Source: JAJRXR01 sp044439985 (GTDB lineage: Bacteria > Planctomycetota > Phycisphaerae > Phycisphaerales > UBA1924). From it: 20,986 nucleotides of DNA. Shown piece by piece: positions 7,452 to 16,334 of this stretch (positions within the stretch are counted from its first letter, which is position 1; every line of letters starts with the position of its first letter). The stretch is from positions 1-20,986 of the forward strand of contig JBITAG010000198.1 of NCBI GenBank assembly GCA_044439985.1. The letters are read 5' to 3'. The notes below the pieces were generated by a model. That model did no database searches, was not told where the DNA came from, and saw nothing but the letters and a program-made list of their open reading frames with translations. The translations under genes and the position numbers were made by a program.

Positions 7452-8093
7452 ATGACGCAGGAAGGACCAGGTGAGCCCGTCTTTGTGCTCGAGCCGACGC
7501 AGGCCGAGGGGGAGCAGGCCACGGTGGCCGAGGAGGGGGCGCCCAGCGTCTCCGCCCTCCAGCAGTTCCTTCCCGGGGCCCTGCTCGCCTTTGGGGTGCT
7601 CGTGCTCGTCATGGTGATGGTCCGCCTCCTCCGTCGGAACCTCTCCAAGAACGCCCCGGCGAACTCCGGAACGCCGAAGGAACGCATCGAGCGCATCCGC
7701 GCCGAGGCGAGCGCTCGTCCCCCGGCCGAGACCTTCCAGGCCGACGCGGAGGAACTCACCCGGCGGCTCGCCGCCATTCTCGATAACAAGGCCGCCCGCC
7801 TCGAGCTGCTCATCGAGGAGGCGGACGAACGGCTCGCCCGGCTGGACCGTGCGAGCATCGGCGCGAGCGTCAGCGTCCGCCCCGTTGAACCGGATGCGGG
7901 CGCCTTCCGGACCTCCGCTCCGGAACCGGCGCCCGTGGCGCCGGCCCCCCAGCACGCCGCCTCGGACCCCACCCACCGGCAGATCTACGAGTTGGCCGAT
8001 GCCGGGCTGGGCCCCGTGGAGATCGCCCAGCGCCTCGACCAGCCGATCGGACAGGTGGAGCTGATCCTGAATCTGCGTCGGCGCGGCGCCTAG
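7452..8093 (+). CDS. Membrane-anchored coiled-coil protein with SwrB/DUF2802-like C-terminal helix-turn-helix
   Basis: A 213-residue protein starting at ATG 7452, with GGAGG about ten bases upstream. An acidic N-terminus (1-36) precedes one transmembrane helix at about 40-60, then a basic RRN stretch, so the long C-terminal part is cytoplasmic. Residues 74-128 form a charged helix (ELTRRLAAILDNKAARLELLIEEADERL) that looks like a coiled coil. A Pro/Ala-rich linker (about 135-172) leads to a terminal domain HRQIYELADAGLGPVEIAQRLDQPIGQVELILNL. This closely resembles the C-terminal block of DUF2802/DUF6115 proteins such as Bacillus SwrB, which affect flagellar basal-body assembly. No flagellar gene is visible here, so a motility role is not established. 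It is divergent from tilS with 51 bases between starts. Confidence 0.78.
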   Translation: MTQEGPGEPVFVLEPTQAEGEQATVAEEGAPSVSALQQFLPGALLAFGVLVLVMVMVRLLRRNLSKNAPANSGTPKERIERIRAEASARPPAETFQADAEELTRRLAAILDNKAARLELLIEEADERLARLDRASIGASVSVRPVEPDAGAFRTSAPEPAPVAPAPQHAASDPTHRQIYELADAGLGPVEIAQRLDQPIGQVELILNLRRRGA

Positions 8094-9055
8094 CGCGTGA
8101 CCGCGTCCAGGCAGAGGATCTCAAACATCACGTGCGAGGCAAGCAGGGCGGTGATGCCCGCCGGGTCCCGGTCCGGCAGCACCTCGACCACGTCCGCGCC
8201 GACAACATGCGCGCCCTTGAGCTGACGCAACGCCTCGAGAATCTGCGCGGAGGTGAACCCGCCCACGCTCGGCGTCCCGGTCCCCGGCGCGAAGGCGGGA
8301 TCGACGACATCGACGTCGAAGCTGACATACGCCGGATGACGTTCCTGGCGACGCACGAAGTCCCGGAGCGTCTCGTCTCCCCCGTGGTGGACGTAGTCGT
8401 CGTAGGTCACGACCGTCACGCCGTGGTCTTTCGCGTAATCGAGGTCGGCTTTGGTGTTCAGCGGCCCTTTGATGCCGACGGAGATCATCCGACTCGGATT
8501 GATCAGCCCCTCCTCGATCGCCCGGATGAAGGGCGAGGCATGGCCGTGACGCTCGCCCCAGACCGAGTCCACCGTGTCGAGATGTGAGTCGAAGTGCAGC
8601 AGCGCCAGCCCCCCCTCGGGCCGTCCCCGACGCTCGTAGGTCGCGCGGATATTGGCCAGCGCGACGGAGTGGTCCCCCCCCACGGCCATCAGCCGGGTGT
8701 GCGGCGCGTCGCCGAGCGTGCGGGCGAAGGCGCACACCGCCTCGCTGGTCCCCTTGCATGAGTACGGCTGGACCGGCGCGTCGCCCGCGTCACACAGCGA
8801 GAGCGTCTCGCACACATCCACATCGTGAGCCATCGAATACCGCTTGACGTACTGCGAGGCCTCCCGGATCGCCCGGGGGCCGAAACGCGCGCCCGGTCGG
8901 TACGTCACCCCCCCGTCGAAGGGCACGCCGTAGATCGCCCAGTCCACCGGCTGGCTCTCGGGCGGAACCAGCTCCAACAGCGGGTACCGGCAGAACGTGG
9001 GAACCCCCGCGAATCGCGGGAACTGGCGGGTGTCGGCGAGGATCGTCTTGGGCAT
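8090..9055 (-). CDS. Ureohydrolase (agmatinase/arginase family)
   Basis: A 321-residue protein starting at ATG 9055. It hydrolyses a guanidino compound to urea and an amine with a binuclear manganese site. The ligands are all present: H129 in GGDHS, D156-H158-D160 in HFDSHLD, and D247-D249 in SFDVDVVDP. Other family blocks are GVPFDGGVTYRPGARFGPRAIR near the N-terminus and ADVVEVLPDRDPAGITALLA near the end. Overall pattern and length fit the agmatinase (SpeB) branch, which also contains guanidinobutyrase and other guanidino hydrolases, so arginine, agmatine or another guanidino acid could be substrate. It is the last gene of the minus-strand run containing astA and astD, nine bases after the zinc-ribbon gene, which points to arginine breakdown. 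Its stop shares CTAG with the convergent gene's stop. Confidence 0.9.
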   Translation of the reverse strand: MPKTILADTRQFPRFAGVPTFCRYPLLELVPPESQPVDWAIYGVPFDGGVTYRPGARFGPRAIREASQYVKRYSMAHDVDVCETLSLCDAGDAPVQPYSCKGTSEAVCAFARTLGDAPHTRLMAVGGDHSVALANIRATYERRGRPEGGLALLHFDSHLDTVDSVWGERHGHASPFIRAIEEGLINPSRMISVGIKGPLNTKADLDYAKDHGVTVVTYDDYVHHGGDETLRDFVRRQERHPAYVSFDVDVVDPAFAPGTGTPSVGGFTSAQILEALRQLKGAHVVGADVVEVLPDRDPAGITALLASHVMFEILCLDAVTR

Positions 9056-9064
9056 GGCCAGAGT

Positions 9065-9421
9065 CTATGACGCGGGGCTCGAACGCACCCCGCACTCCGG
9101 GCAGACGGGCTCTTCCCCGGAGAGCCGGTGTCCGCAGGCGACGCATCGCCCGACCACGGAGCGGCAGAGCCAGTCGATGAGCCGCCCACCGAAGAACAGG
9201 AGGGAGAGACCCGCGAGAAGACTGAGGACCGCCCCCCCGTTGCCCGAGATGGAGATGGTCGAGGTGCTGGGGAACCGAACATTGCCGGGGGTCGGGTTGA
9301 TCTTCTCGTACCAGACAAACCCGATGTTGATCAGGAGCGATCCCACACCCCGAATCGAGCTGAGCGTGAACCAGAGCCCTGTCCCCCGGACCAGGAGCGT
9401 GAACCAGCCGCGTTCGTTCAT
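9065..9421 (-). CDS. Small membrane protein with C-terminal zinc ribbon
   Basis: A 118-residue protein starting at ATG 9421, 17 bases after the astD stop and ending nine bases before the ureohydrolase start. The frame is open far upstream within astD, but that part is antisense-like compositional noise. Two hydrophobic segments (about residues 16-37 and 63-85) flank a Ser/Thr-rich stretch. A treble-cysteine tail then reads CVACGHRL...CPECG (C93, C96, C107, C110), a typical zinc ribbon that should lie in the cytoplasm. Proteins of this build are common and uncharacterised; I cannot name a function. No Shine-Dalgarno is obvious, so translation may depend on the upstream gene. Its place inside an amino-acid catabolic run may be incidental. 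Confidence 0.72.
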   Translation of the reverse strand: MNERGWFTLLVRGTGLWFTLSSIRGVGSLLINIGFVWYEKINPTPGNVRFPSTSTISISGNGGAVLSLLAGLSLLFFGGRLIDWLCRSVVGRCVACGHRLSGEEPVCPECGVRSSPAS

Positions 9422-9438
9422 GGCGCGAGCATACCGGA

Positions 9439-10998
9439 TCAGGCGAGCCAGTCGCGCTCCAGGGTCATGCCGGGCGCCATCGTGCTCGCGTCGCCGGTTT
9501 CGATCATGCCCGCGATCGGGATGGCGGTGTAGTCCAGGGCGAAGGCGCCCGCCGGGCGGTGGTTGCCCGACCAGCCCAGCCCCCCGAAGGGGAGCTTGCT
9601 GGAGGCGCACGCCGTGCCGCAGTTGACGTTCACGCATCCCGCCCGCGCTTCGCCCAGGAAGCGGCAGGTCTCGGCGGGGTCCTGTGAGAAGATCGACGCC
9701 GCGAGCCCATAGCGCGTGGCGTTGGCCTGTTTGATTGCCTCGTCCAGATCCCCGACAACGGCGATGCGCAGCAGAGGACCGAAAAGTTCCTCGTCGCACC
9801 CGCAGTCGTCGGTGTCGAGATCGAACCGGGGCACGCGAACGACCGAGGGGGAGACGTACCACCCCGAGGCGTCCCCCTCGATCGGGTCCTGGACCTGCCG
9901 GGCGCTCAGGAGCACCTCGCCCCCGTGCTCGGCCAACCGCTTCTCGAAGGCGAAGACCGCTTCACGCGCCTGCTCCGTGATGATCGGGCCCATGAAGACA
10001 GGCTCGTTGCTCATCGGATCCCCGATCGCGATCGCCTCCGCCGCGCGCACGATCGCCGAGATCAGCCGGTCCGCAACGGACGCATGGATGATCGCCCGAC
10101 GCGTCGAGGTGCAGCGCTGCCCCGTCGTGTTGAAGGCGCAGCGCACGATCTCGACCGCGGCCTGGTGCAGATCGGCGCTGGGCATCACGACCGCCGGGTT
10201 GTTGCCCCCCATCTCGAGGGCGATGATCTTCCCCGGCTGATCGAGGTTCGCCTCCAGGATCTTGCGTCCCACCGGCCAGGAGCCGGTGAAGAGCACCCCG
10301 TCCGCCTCCGGGCTCGAGACGAGATGGGAGGCGATGTCGGCGCCCCCCTGAACGAGGTTGAACACGCCCTCGGGAGCGCCCGCCTCCTCCAGGGCCTGCT
10401 GGAACAGCTCGGCGAGGCGTTGCCCGACCGCGGGGGTCTTGTCGCTGGGCTTGAAGACGATGGTGTTGCCCGTGAGCAGGGCGGGCACGATGTGCCCGTT
10501 GGGCAGGTGGGCGGGGAAGTTGAAGGGGCCGATGACGCTCATCACGCCGTGCGGGCGGAACCAGCACCGCCCCGACTTCGTCTCGTTCAGCGGCACGTCG
10601 TACGCCGTCACCCGCGAGCGTCCGGTGTTGGGCCCTTCCTCGAGCGTGATGTCCACCTTGGCAGCGAGCAGGCCCGCCTCGCCCTTGCACTCCCACATCG
10701 CCTTGCCCGTCTCGGCGGCGATGAGGTTGGCCATCTCCTCAGCGTTGGACTTGGCGAGTTCCTGGTATCGCCGGAGCACGCCCACGCGCTGATCGATGGT
10801 CCAGGCCGCCCAGGCGGGGAGGGCGGCGCGAGCGCTCTCGAGCGCCTGCCCCGCGTGGGCGGGGACGGGCAGGCCGCTCCAGATCTCCGCACCCGGACGG
10901 GCGGGGTTCGTCGAGCGGATCTCGTCCCCCGGGATGGGGATCCACCGCCCGGCGATAAGGTCGGCGGGCGGGTTGTTCAGGCTGGTCGTCGGTGTCAA
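9439..10998 (-). CDS. astD: Succinylglutamate-semialdehyde dehydrogenase
   Basis: A 519-residue aldehyde dehydrogenase starting at TTG 10998, with GGAG nine bases upstream. AstD oxidises N-succinylglutamate 5-semialdehyde to N-succinylglutamate with NAD. Catalytic and structural residues are present: N160 in GPFNFP, FTGS at 237-240, general base E262 in LEMGGNNP, and nucleophile C296 in TTGQRCTSTRR. The N-terminal LIAGRWIPIPGDEIRSTNPA and the block GPFNFPAHLPNGHIVPALLTGNTIVFKPSDKTP match the AstD branch rather than generic aldehyde dehydrogenases. There are about 19 residues beyond the usual end of the family. It lies 14 bases downstream of astA and is followed by the zinc-ribbon gene. Substrate assignment rests on its similarity and on the astA neighbour. 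Confidence 0.92.
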   Translation of the reverse strand: MTPTTSLNNPPADLIAGRWIPIPGDEIRSTNPARPGAEIWSGLPVPAHAGQALESARAALPAWAAWTIDQRVGVLRRYQELAKSNAEEMANLIAAETGKAMWECKGEAGLLAAKVDITLEEGPNTGRSRVTAYDVPLNETKSGRCWFRPHGVMSVIGPFNFPAHLPNGHIVPALLTGNTIVFKPSDKTPAVGQRLAELFQQALEEAGAPEGVFNLVQGGADIASHLVSSPEADGVLFTGSWPVGRKILEANLDQPGKIIALEMGGNNPAVVMPSADLHQAAVEIVRCAFNTTGQRCTSTRRAIIHASVADRLISAIVRAAEAIAIGDPMSNEPVFMGPIITEQAREAVFAFEKRLAEHGGEVLLSARQVQDPIEGDASGWYVSPSVVRVPRFDLDTDDCGCDEELFGPLLRIAVVGDLDEAIKQANATRYGLAASIFSQDPAETCRFLGEARAGCVNVNCGTACASSKLPFGGLGWSGNHRPAGAFALDYTAIPIAGMIETGDASTMAPGMTLERDWLA

Positions 10999-11012
10999 GG
11001 CGGCGCACTCCG

Positions 11013-12299
11013 TCAGGCGGTCCTGTCTTTTTCATCCTTGAGCGACTCGATGATCTCGTCGAGCCGGTCCTGCACGATCGACGCGAGGTCCCCGATCGAG
11101 AGCGCCGCGAGCCGCTTGCCCCGGAGCCCGGACTCGCGCCGCCGGATCTCCTCGGGCATGTTGATCGTCGGGATCTCCGGCGTCGGGCGCCGGTCGGGCA
11201 CGAACCGCATCGGGCTGACCATCACCCGGTCGCCCGGCTGGACGCCCAACGCCCGCACCGCCTCGGGCGGCAACTCGATCCCCCCGCTCCCGGCGAGCGA
11301 GGCCCGAACCCGCACGGCAACGAACCCGTACCGCTCCGTCTCGGCGCTCACCAGCAGGTCGGAAGTTTCGGTCTCCCGCTGCGTGTCGATGACTTCCCGC
11401 GTCTCGCAGCGGAGGGCCTTGATTTCGCTGAGGCGGGTCTCCAGGTGTGGCCCACCGTCGAACGGATCCACCCGATGCGTCTCCGCGAAACCGATGTCAC
11501 GCAGCATCTCCGCCGCGGGGCGTGTGCCCACGTTGACCTCCCCCATGGAGTTGAGCACGACGTCATCGAGCAGCGAGAGATTCACCAGCTTCGGGAGCAA
11601 CGCGTACATGAACTCACGCTTGTCCTTGTGCGTGCTCAGGCGGTCCGCGTCCTCGTAGGTCATGTTGATGAACTTGCGGATGACGTGGCGCCAGAAGGGG
11701 GTGCCGTCGTTGTACCGGTCGATCGGGGCCATCATCTCCGCGAGGAGGCGATCCGAGAACCACTCCGGGTGGGACTTGAGGTAGTGGAAGCGTGAGAAGC
11801 TGAGCAGCTTGCCCAGCCCACGCCCGCGAAGCTCGTGGCGCATCACGTTCCCGCCCAGCTCGGTCGGGCTGGCCGTGTCCTGGAAGAGCACGCAGTAGAT
11901 GTGCTCCATCCGCCCGGAGACGATCATGCGGTCGTCCTCGGCCGCGGGGTCCTTCGGACCGTGGATGGTCTTCGAGAGCAGGGTGCTCTCCCGCACCAGC
12001 CGGACGAGCTGGTAGGACAGGTTCGGGTGATCGCGGGCGATCATCCCCCCCCGAATCGCCGAGGTCCCCCAGCAACGCTGGTCCTCACCCTCGAGCACGA
12101 GCATGTAGTTGTCGTGCGTCCGGTCGTGATCGGTGGGCGGGGGGTTGCCCGACGCCACCCGTGAAAACGAACGGTCCGAGACGCGCAGCAACTCATCGAT
12201 CGCCTCCCGAAACGGGGGCAGGTTGATGAAGTTCCCGGTCTGGGCGAGCGAGAAGAGCGCGTCGGTGTCGCTCGCGCTGGCCTGACGGACTCGGTACAT
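11013..12299 (-). CDS. astA: Arginine/ornithine N-succinyltransferase
   Basis: A 428-residue protein. ATG 12299 is chosen because AAGGAG lies six bases upstream and the family normally opens with 'xxxRpa..sD...l..La..tg...sLP', here MYRVRQASASDTDALFSLAQ; an in-frame start at 12317 would swallow that ribosome site. AstA succinylates the alpha-amino group of arginine (or ornithine in some homologues) using succinyl-CoA. The acyltransferase-like core includes YCVLFQDTASPTELGGNVMRHELRGRGLGKLLSFSRFHYL, ERF-type blocks GTPFWRHV and FMYALLPKLV, and VNVGTRPAAEMLRDIGF with DPFDGGPH. The C-terminal LPPEAVRALGVQPGDRV block is also typical. About 60 extra residues, charged and helical, follow it, making the protein longer than the roughly 340-residue proteobacterial enzyme. 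Confidence 0.9.
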   Translation of the reverse strand: MYRVRQASASDTDALFSLAQTGNFINLPPFREAIDELLRVSDRSFSRVASGNPPPTDHDRTHDNYMLVLEGEDQRCWGTSAIRGGMIARDHPNLSYQLVRLVRESTLLSKTIHGPKDPAAEDDRMIVSGRMEHIYCVLFQDTASPTELGGNVMRHELRGRGLGKLLSFSRFHYLKSHPEWFSDRLLAEMMAPIDRYNDGTPFWRHVIRKFINMTYEDADRLSTHKDKREFMYALLPKLVNLSLLDDVVLNSMGEVNVGTRPAAEMLRDIGFAETHRVDPFDGGPHLETRLSEIKALRCETREVIDTQRETETSDLLVSAETERYGFVAVRVRASLAGSGGIELPPEAVRALGVQPGDRVMVSPMRFVPDRRPTPEIPTINMPEEIRRRESGLRGKRLAALSIGDLASIVQDRLDEIIESLKDEKDRTA

Positions 12300-12332
12300 G
12301 GTCCTCTCCTTGGACATCCCGGCGCCCGGGGC

Positions 12333-13787
<1,455 letters not shown>

Positions 13788-13809
13788 CGGGGTCTCCAGG
13801 AAGTTTCGT

Positions 13810-15048
13810 TCATTCGGCGGCGCGGGCGCACAGGCGGGCGATGAGCACGCCGAGCAGCTGGCAACGCTCCACAAGGCTGGGCAGCTCAATCCACTCGTCC
13901 GGCGTGTGCAGTCCGCCCCCACGCACTCCGAGCGTGTCGATCGTGGGCAGACCCGCGGCCTGCATGATATTCCCGTCGCACACCCCCCCCGTGCTCGCGA
14001 ACGGAAGACGCTGCCCGAGCGCCTCGGCGACCCCCCGCGCCGCGAGCGCGAGCCGCTCGGTCGCCGGCGTGAGCGGCTTGGCCGGTCGGTTGAAGCAGGT
14101 GTGCACGCGGGCGCCGGGCATCGCGTCCGCCGGTGTCTCAAGCGTTCGGAGCATCGTCTCGATCTCATCGGCCGCTTCCGGGGTCGGGTATCGCGCGTTG
14201 CCCCAGGCCCGCGCCCGATCCGGCACCGCGTTCGTCGCGCCCCCCCCCTCGATCGGTCCGATACTCAGGATCCGCCCCCGGTCCGGGTCCGGCATCCCCG
14301 CCACCCGGACGATCCGCTCTCCCAACGCCGTGACCGCCGAAACGCCTTCCGTGAACGAACGCCCCACGTGCGCCGCCCGCCCGCGGCACTCGATCATGAA
14401 CTGGCCCGAGCCCGAACGCTCCACGGCAAGCTCGCCCCCCGCCATCGCCGGCTCGAGCGCGAGCCCGAAGTCGTAGCCGGCGCTCTCCTCCGAAATGGCA
14501 CGGGCCGAGTGGAAGCTCCCCGTTTCCTCGTCCGCGTTCATCAGGAAGCCCCAGGACGCGGGGATCCCGACTTCTTCCAACGCCTCGAGGGCCGCCAGCG
14601 CGATGACCAGCCCCCCTTTCATGTCCACGCACCCCGGCCCCGTCGCCGTCTTCTTGTCCGGCGCAATCGTCAGCGACCGGAACGGGCCCGAGGGGTCGTG
14701 CACCGTGTCGAGGTGCCCGGCGATGAGCACCGGGCCAAGCCCCTCCAGCTTGCGCCGGCAGATCGCCACGGGGGGGACCGGCCGCTCGAGGTCGGCGCCC
14801 GGGAGCCAGTCCGGCTTGGGGTCTCCCGGGACCCGCTCCGTCACGCCGCCCAATGCCTCGAGGCGACGCACGAACCGTGCCCGCGTCTCGTCGATGGCGG
14901 GCATGTTGAACCCGCCGGTGGGCGTCTCGACTTCCAGACGAAGGTCCTCGAGCAACGCCTCACGCCGCCCCTCGATCGCCCTGCACAACCGGGTTTCCAA
15001 CTCGCTCAGTTCCACGGGCCACTGTAGGCCCGGGCGCCCCCCGCTCAA
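13810..15048 (-). CDS. M20-family metallo-amidohydrolase (candidate desuccinylase)
   Basis: A 412-residue protein starting at TTG 15048, which overlaps the upstream lipoprotein stop as TTGA; GTG 15015 is a weaker alternative. M20 enzymes (DapE, ArgE, carboxypeptidase G2) hydrolyse N-acyl amino acids or small peptides with two zinc ions. All ligands are visible: H112 and D114 in GHLDTVHD, D142 in PGCVDMKGG, catalytic E174 and ligand E175 in NADEETGS, and a terminal His in GVRGGGLHTPDEW. A dimerisation-type insert (ECRGRAAHVGRSFTEGVSA) sits in the middle. There is no signal peptide, so it is cytoplasmic. It ends 23 bases before the aminotransferase, and the run has no AstE. Desuccinylation of succinylglutamate is therefore an attractive inferred role; a glutamate carboxypeptidase-like function remains possible. 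Confidence 0.85.
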   Translation of the reverse strand: MSGGRPGLQWPVELSELETRLCRAIEGRREALLEDLRLEVETPTGGFNMPAIDETRARFVRRLEALGGVTERVPGDPKPDWLPGADLERPVPPVAICRRKLEGLGPVLIAGHLDTVHDPSGPFRSLTIAPDKKTATGPGCVDMKGGLVIALAALEALEEVGIPASWGFLMNADEETGSFHSARAISEESAGYDFGLALEPAMAGGELAVERSGSGQFMIECRGRAAHVGRSFTEGVSAVTALGERIVRVAGMPDPDRGRILSIGPIEGGGATNAVPDRARAWGNARYPTPEAADEIETMLRTLETPADAMPGARVHTCFNRPAKPLTPATERLALAARGVAEALGQRLPFASTGGVCDGNIMQAAGLPTIDTLGVRGGGLHTPDEWIELPSLVERCQLLGVLIARLCARAAE

Positions 15049-16187
15049 TCGAGCCGCCCCGCACGCCTGAGCACGCCGAGCTGGGTCGCCGCGACGCCGA
15101 AGGTGATCCAGCGTCCATCGTCCGCCATCGAGTCAGCGCTGAACGCCGGGGGAAGCTCCCCCGACAGGAACCGGCGCCAGTTCATCCGGACCGCGTACCG
15201 CCGCGGCTGCCCCAGCCGCCCGCGGGACACCAGCCCGCTGAAGCGCTGACGCTCCGCCGCGACCGCGGCGTTCACCCCGATCACCCCCTCATCGGAGAGC
15301 GAGCGAGCCAGCTCGGCGTCCGCCCCCGAGAGCAGGTCCCCCACCGAGGCGCCCACGTCCCGGCGCGACAGGTAAACGATCTCCCTCGCCTGGAGGGCCG
15401 TGGTCACGACCCCCGTCGAGCGGTCCCACGTGAGCCGACCACCTCCGTTGATCGAGGGAAAGGCCGGCCCACGGGCGAAGTCGCGTCCGAGCACCAGACG
15501 CACACGCCGCAGGCCCGAGAGCACTGCGTACCCGCTCTCCTGGTCGGACCCCGTGTTCCAGCGCAGCACGAGCACGTTCTCTCCCGACAGGAGCTGCGTC
15601 AGTTCCCGTTCGATCGCGTCCGCGTGGGCGCGGGCATCACGCAGACGCGGCATGACGCCCTCGGCCGAGCCCTTGGCCATGGCGTGCCGGTGCTCGAGCA
15701 GGGAGCCCAGAATGTCCGCCCGCGTCTCATCGCCCGAGTGGGCGCCAGCGCCCCCCGGCCGTTCGCGGATCACCTCGGTCAGCTCCGCCATCCGACGCTG
15801 CGCCGCGGACTCGGCGAGCCAGCGATCGATCTCAAGCCTGACGATGCGCAGCGAGGTGTTGTGCAACTCGTCGATCAGCGACTGAATCCGTCCAAGGTCC
15901 ACACGCTCGCGTGGCTCGAACTCCTCGACCCGCCAGAACGAATGCTCCGCCCCGAACTCCAGCGCATAGATCGGCGAGGCGCCGTCATCGCCCCCGTACA
16001 TCACCGTGGCGCCCGTGTCGAGCGGGAGTGAGGTCAGATCGATGACGCCCTGCTGCCCCGGGCCCCCGCCCACGAGCTGACGCGACCACGCGCCCGTCAT
16101 CGGCGCATCGGTCGAGACCGACCGTGACGCGCACCCGCCCAGCACGCACAGCAGCCCCAACACACCCAGTCGCGCCAAACGGATCAT
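15045..16187 (-). CDS. Predicted lipoprotein of unknown function
   Basis: A 380-residue protein starting at ATG 16187, which has a near-perfect GAGGAGG five bases upstream; an open extension upstream is rejected for that reason. The N-terminus MIRLARLGVLGLLCVLGGC ends in a lipobox with Cys19, so it is a lipid-anchored envelope protein. Residues about 100-230 are strongly helical and charged (IQSLIDELHNTSLRIVRLE, AAQRRMAELTEVIRE, LRDARAHADAIERELTQL), probably a coiled coil. A beta-rich part follows (ENVLVLRWNTGSDQESGYAVLSGLRRVRLVLG, GGRLTWDRSTGVVTTALQAREIVYLSRRD). I do not recognise a known domain. Its stop overlaps the M20 gene start, yet its function looks envelope-related, so the overlap may only reflect compact packing. 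Confidence 0.82.
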   Translation of the reverse strand: MIRLARLGVLGLLCVLGGCASRSVSTDAPMTGAWSRQLVGGGPGQQGVIDLTSLPLDTGATVMYGGDDGASPIYALEFGAEHSFWRVEEFEPRERVDLGRIQSLIDELHNTSLRIVRLEIDRWLAESAAQRRMAELTEVIRERPGGAGAHSGDETRADILGSLLEHRHAMAKGSAEGVMPRLRDARAHADAIERELTQLLSGENVLVLRWNTGSDQESGYAVLSGLRRVRLVLGRDFARGPAFPSINGGGRLTWDRSTGVVTTALQAREIVYLSRRDVGASVGDLLSGADAELARSLSDEGVIGVNAAVAAERQRFSGLVSRGRLGQPRRYAVRMNWRRFLSGELPPAFSADSMADDGRWITFGVAATQLGVLRRAGRLD

Positions 16188-16205
16188 GCGAACCTCCTCT
16201 GCGTC

Positions 16206-16234
16206 GGATCCCCGCGGGTCTATCGCCCGGATCC
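16206..16234. repeat. Imperfect hairpin in leader of the 380-residue lipoprotein gene
   Basis: Two copies of GGATCC (16206-16211 and 16229-16234) can pair with each other and enclose an inner GGG/CCC stem with a seven-base loop, with a four-base bulge on one side. It lies 18 bases upstream of the lipoprotein start, between it and the M48 protease gene. It could be a leader structure or attenuator; chance is not excluded. Confidence 0.25.
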
Positions 16235-16334
16235 TCCGCCGCCAGCAGGCCCACCCGGAGACTCCCGGCGTCGGGTCGCCCGCCGGACCCACGCAGCCCG
16301 ATCCTCGCGCAAAGCGTGCGCCTCATGCAAGAGA

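Noticed and set aside
7401..7976. The in-frame upstream extension of tilS by about 190 codons.
   Set aside because: It lies fully antisense to the SwrB-like gene, and family similarity begins only after GTG 7400.
9925..11658. A 577-codon plus-strand open frame across astD and astA.
   Set aside because: It crosses the junction of two well-recognised minus-strand genes and shows Arg/Pro/Leu-rich noise with no domain.
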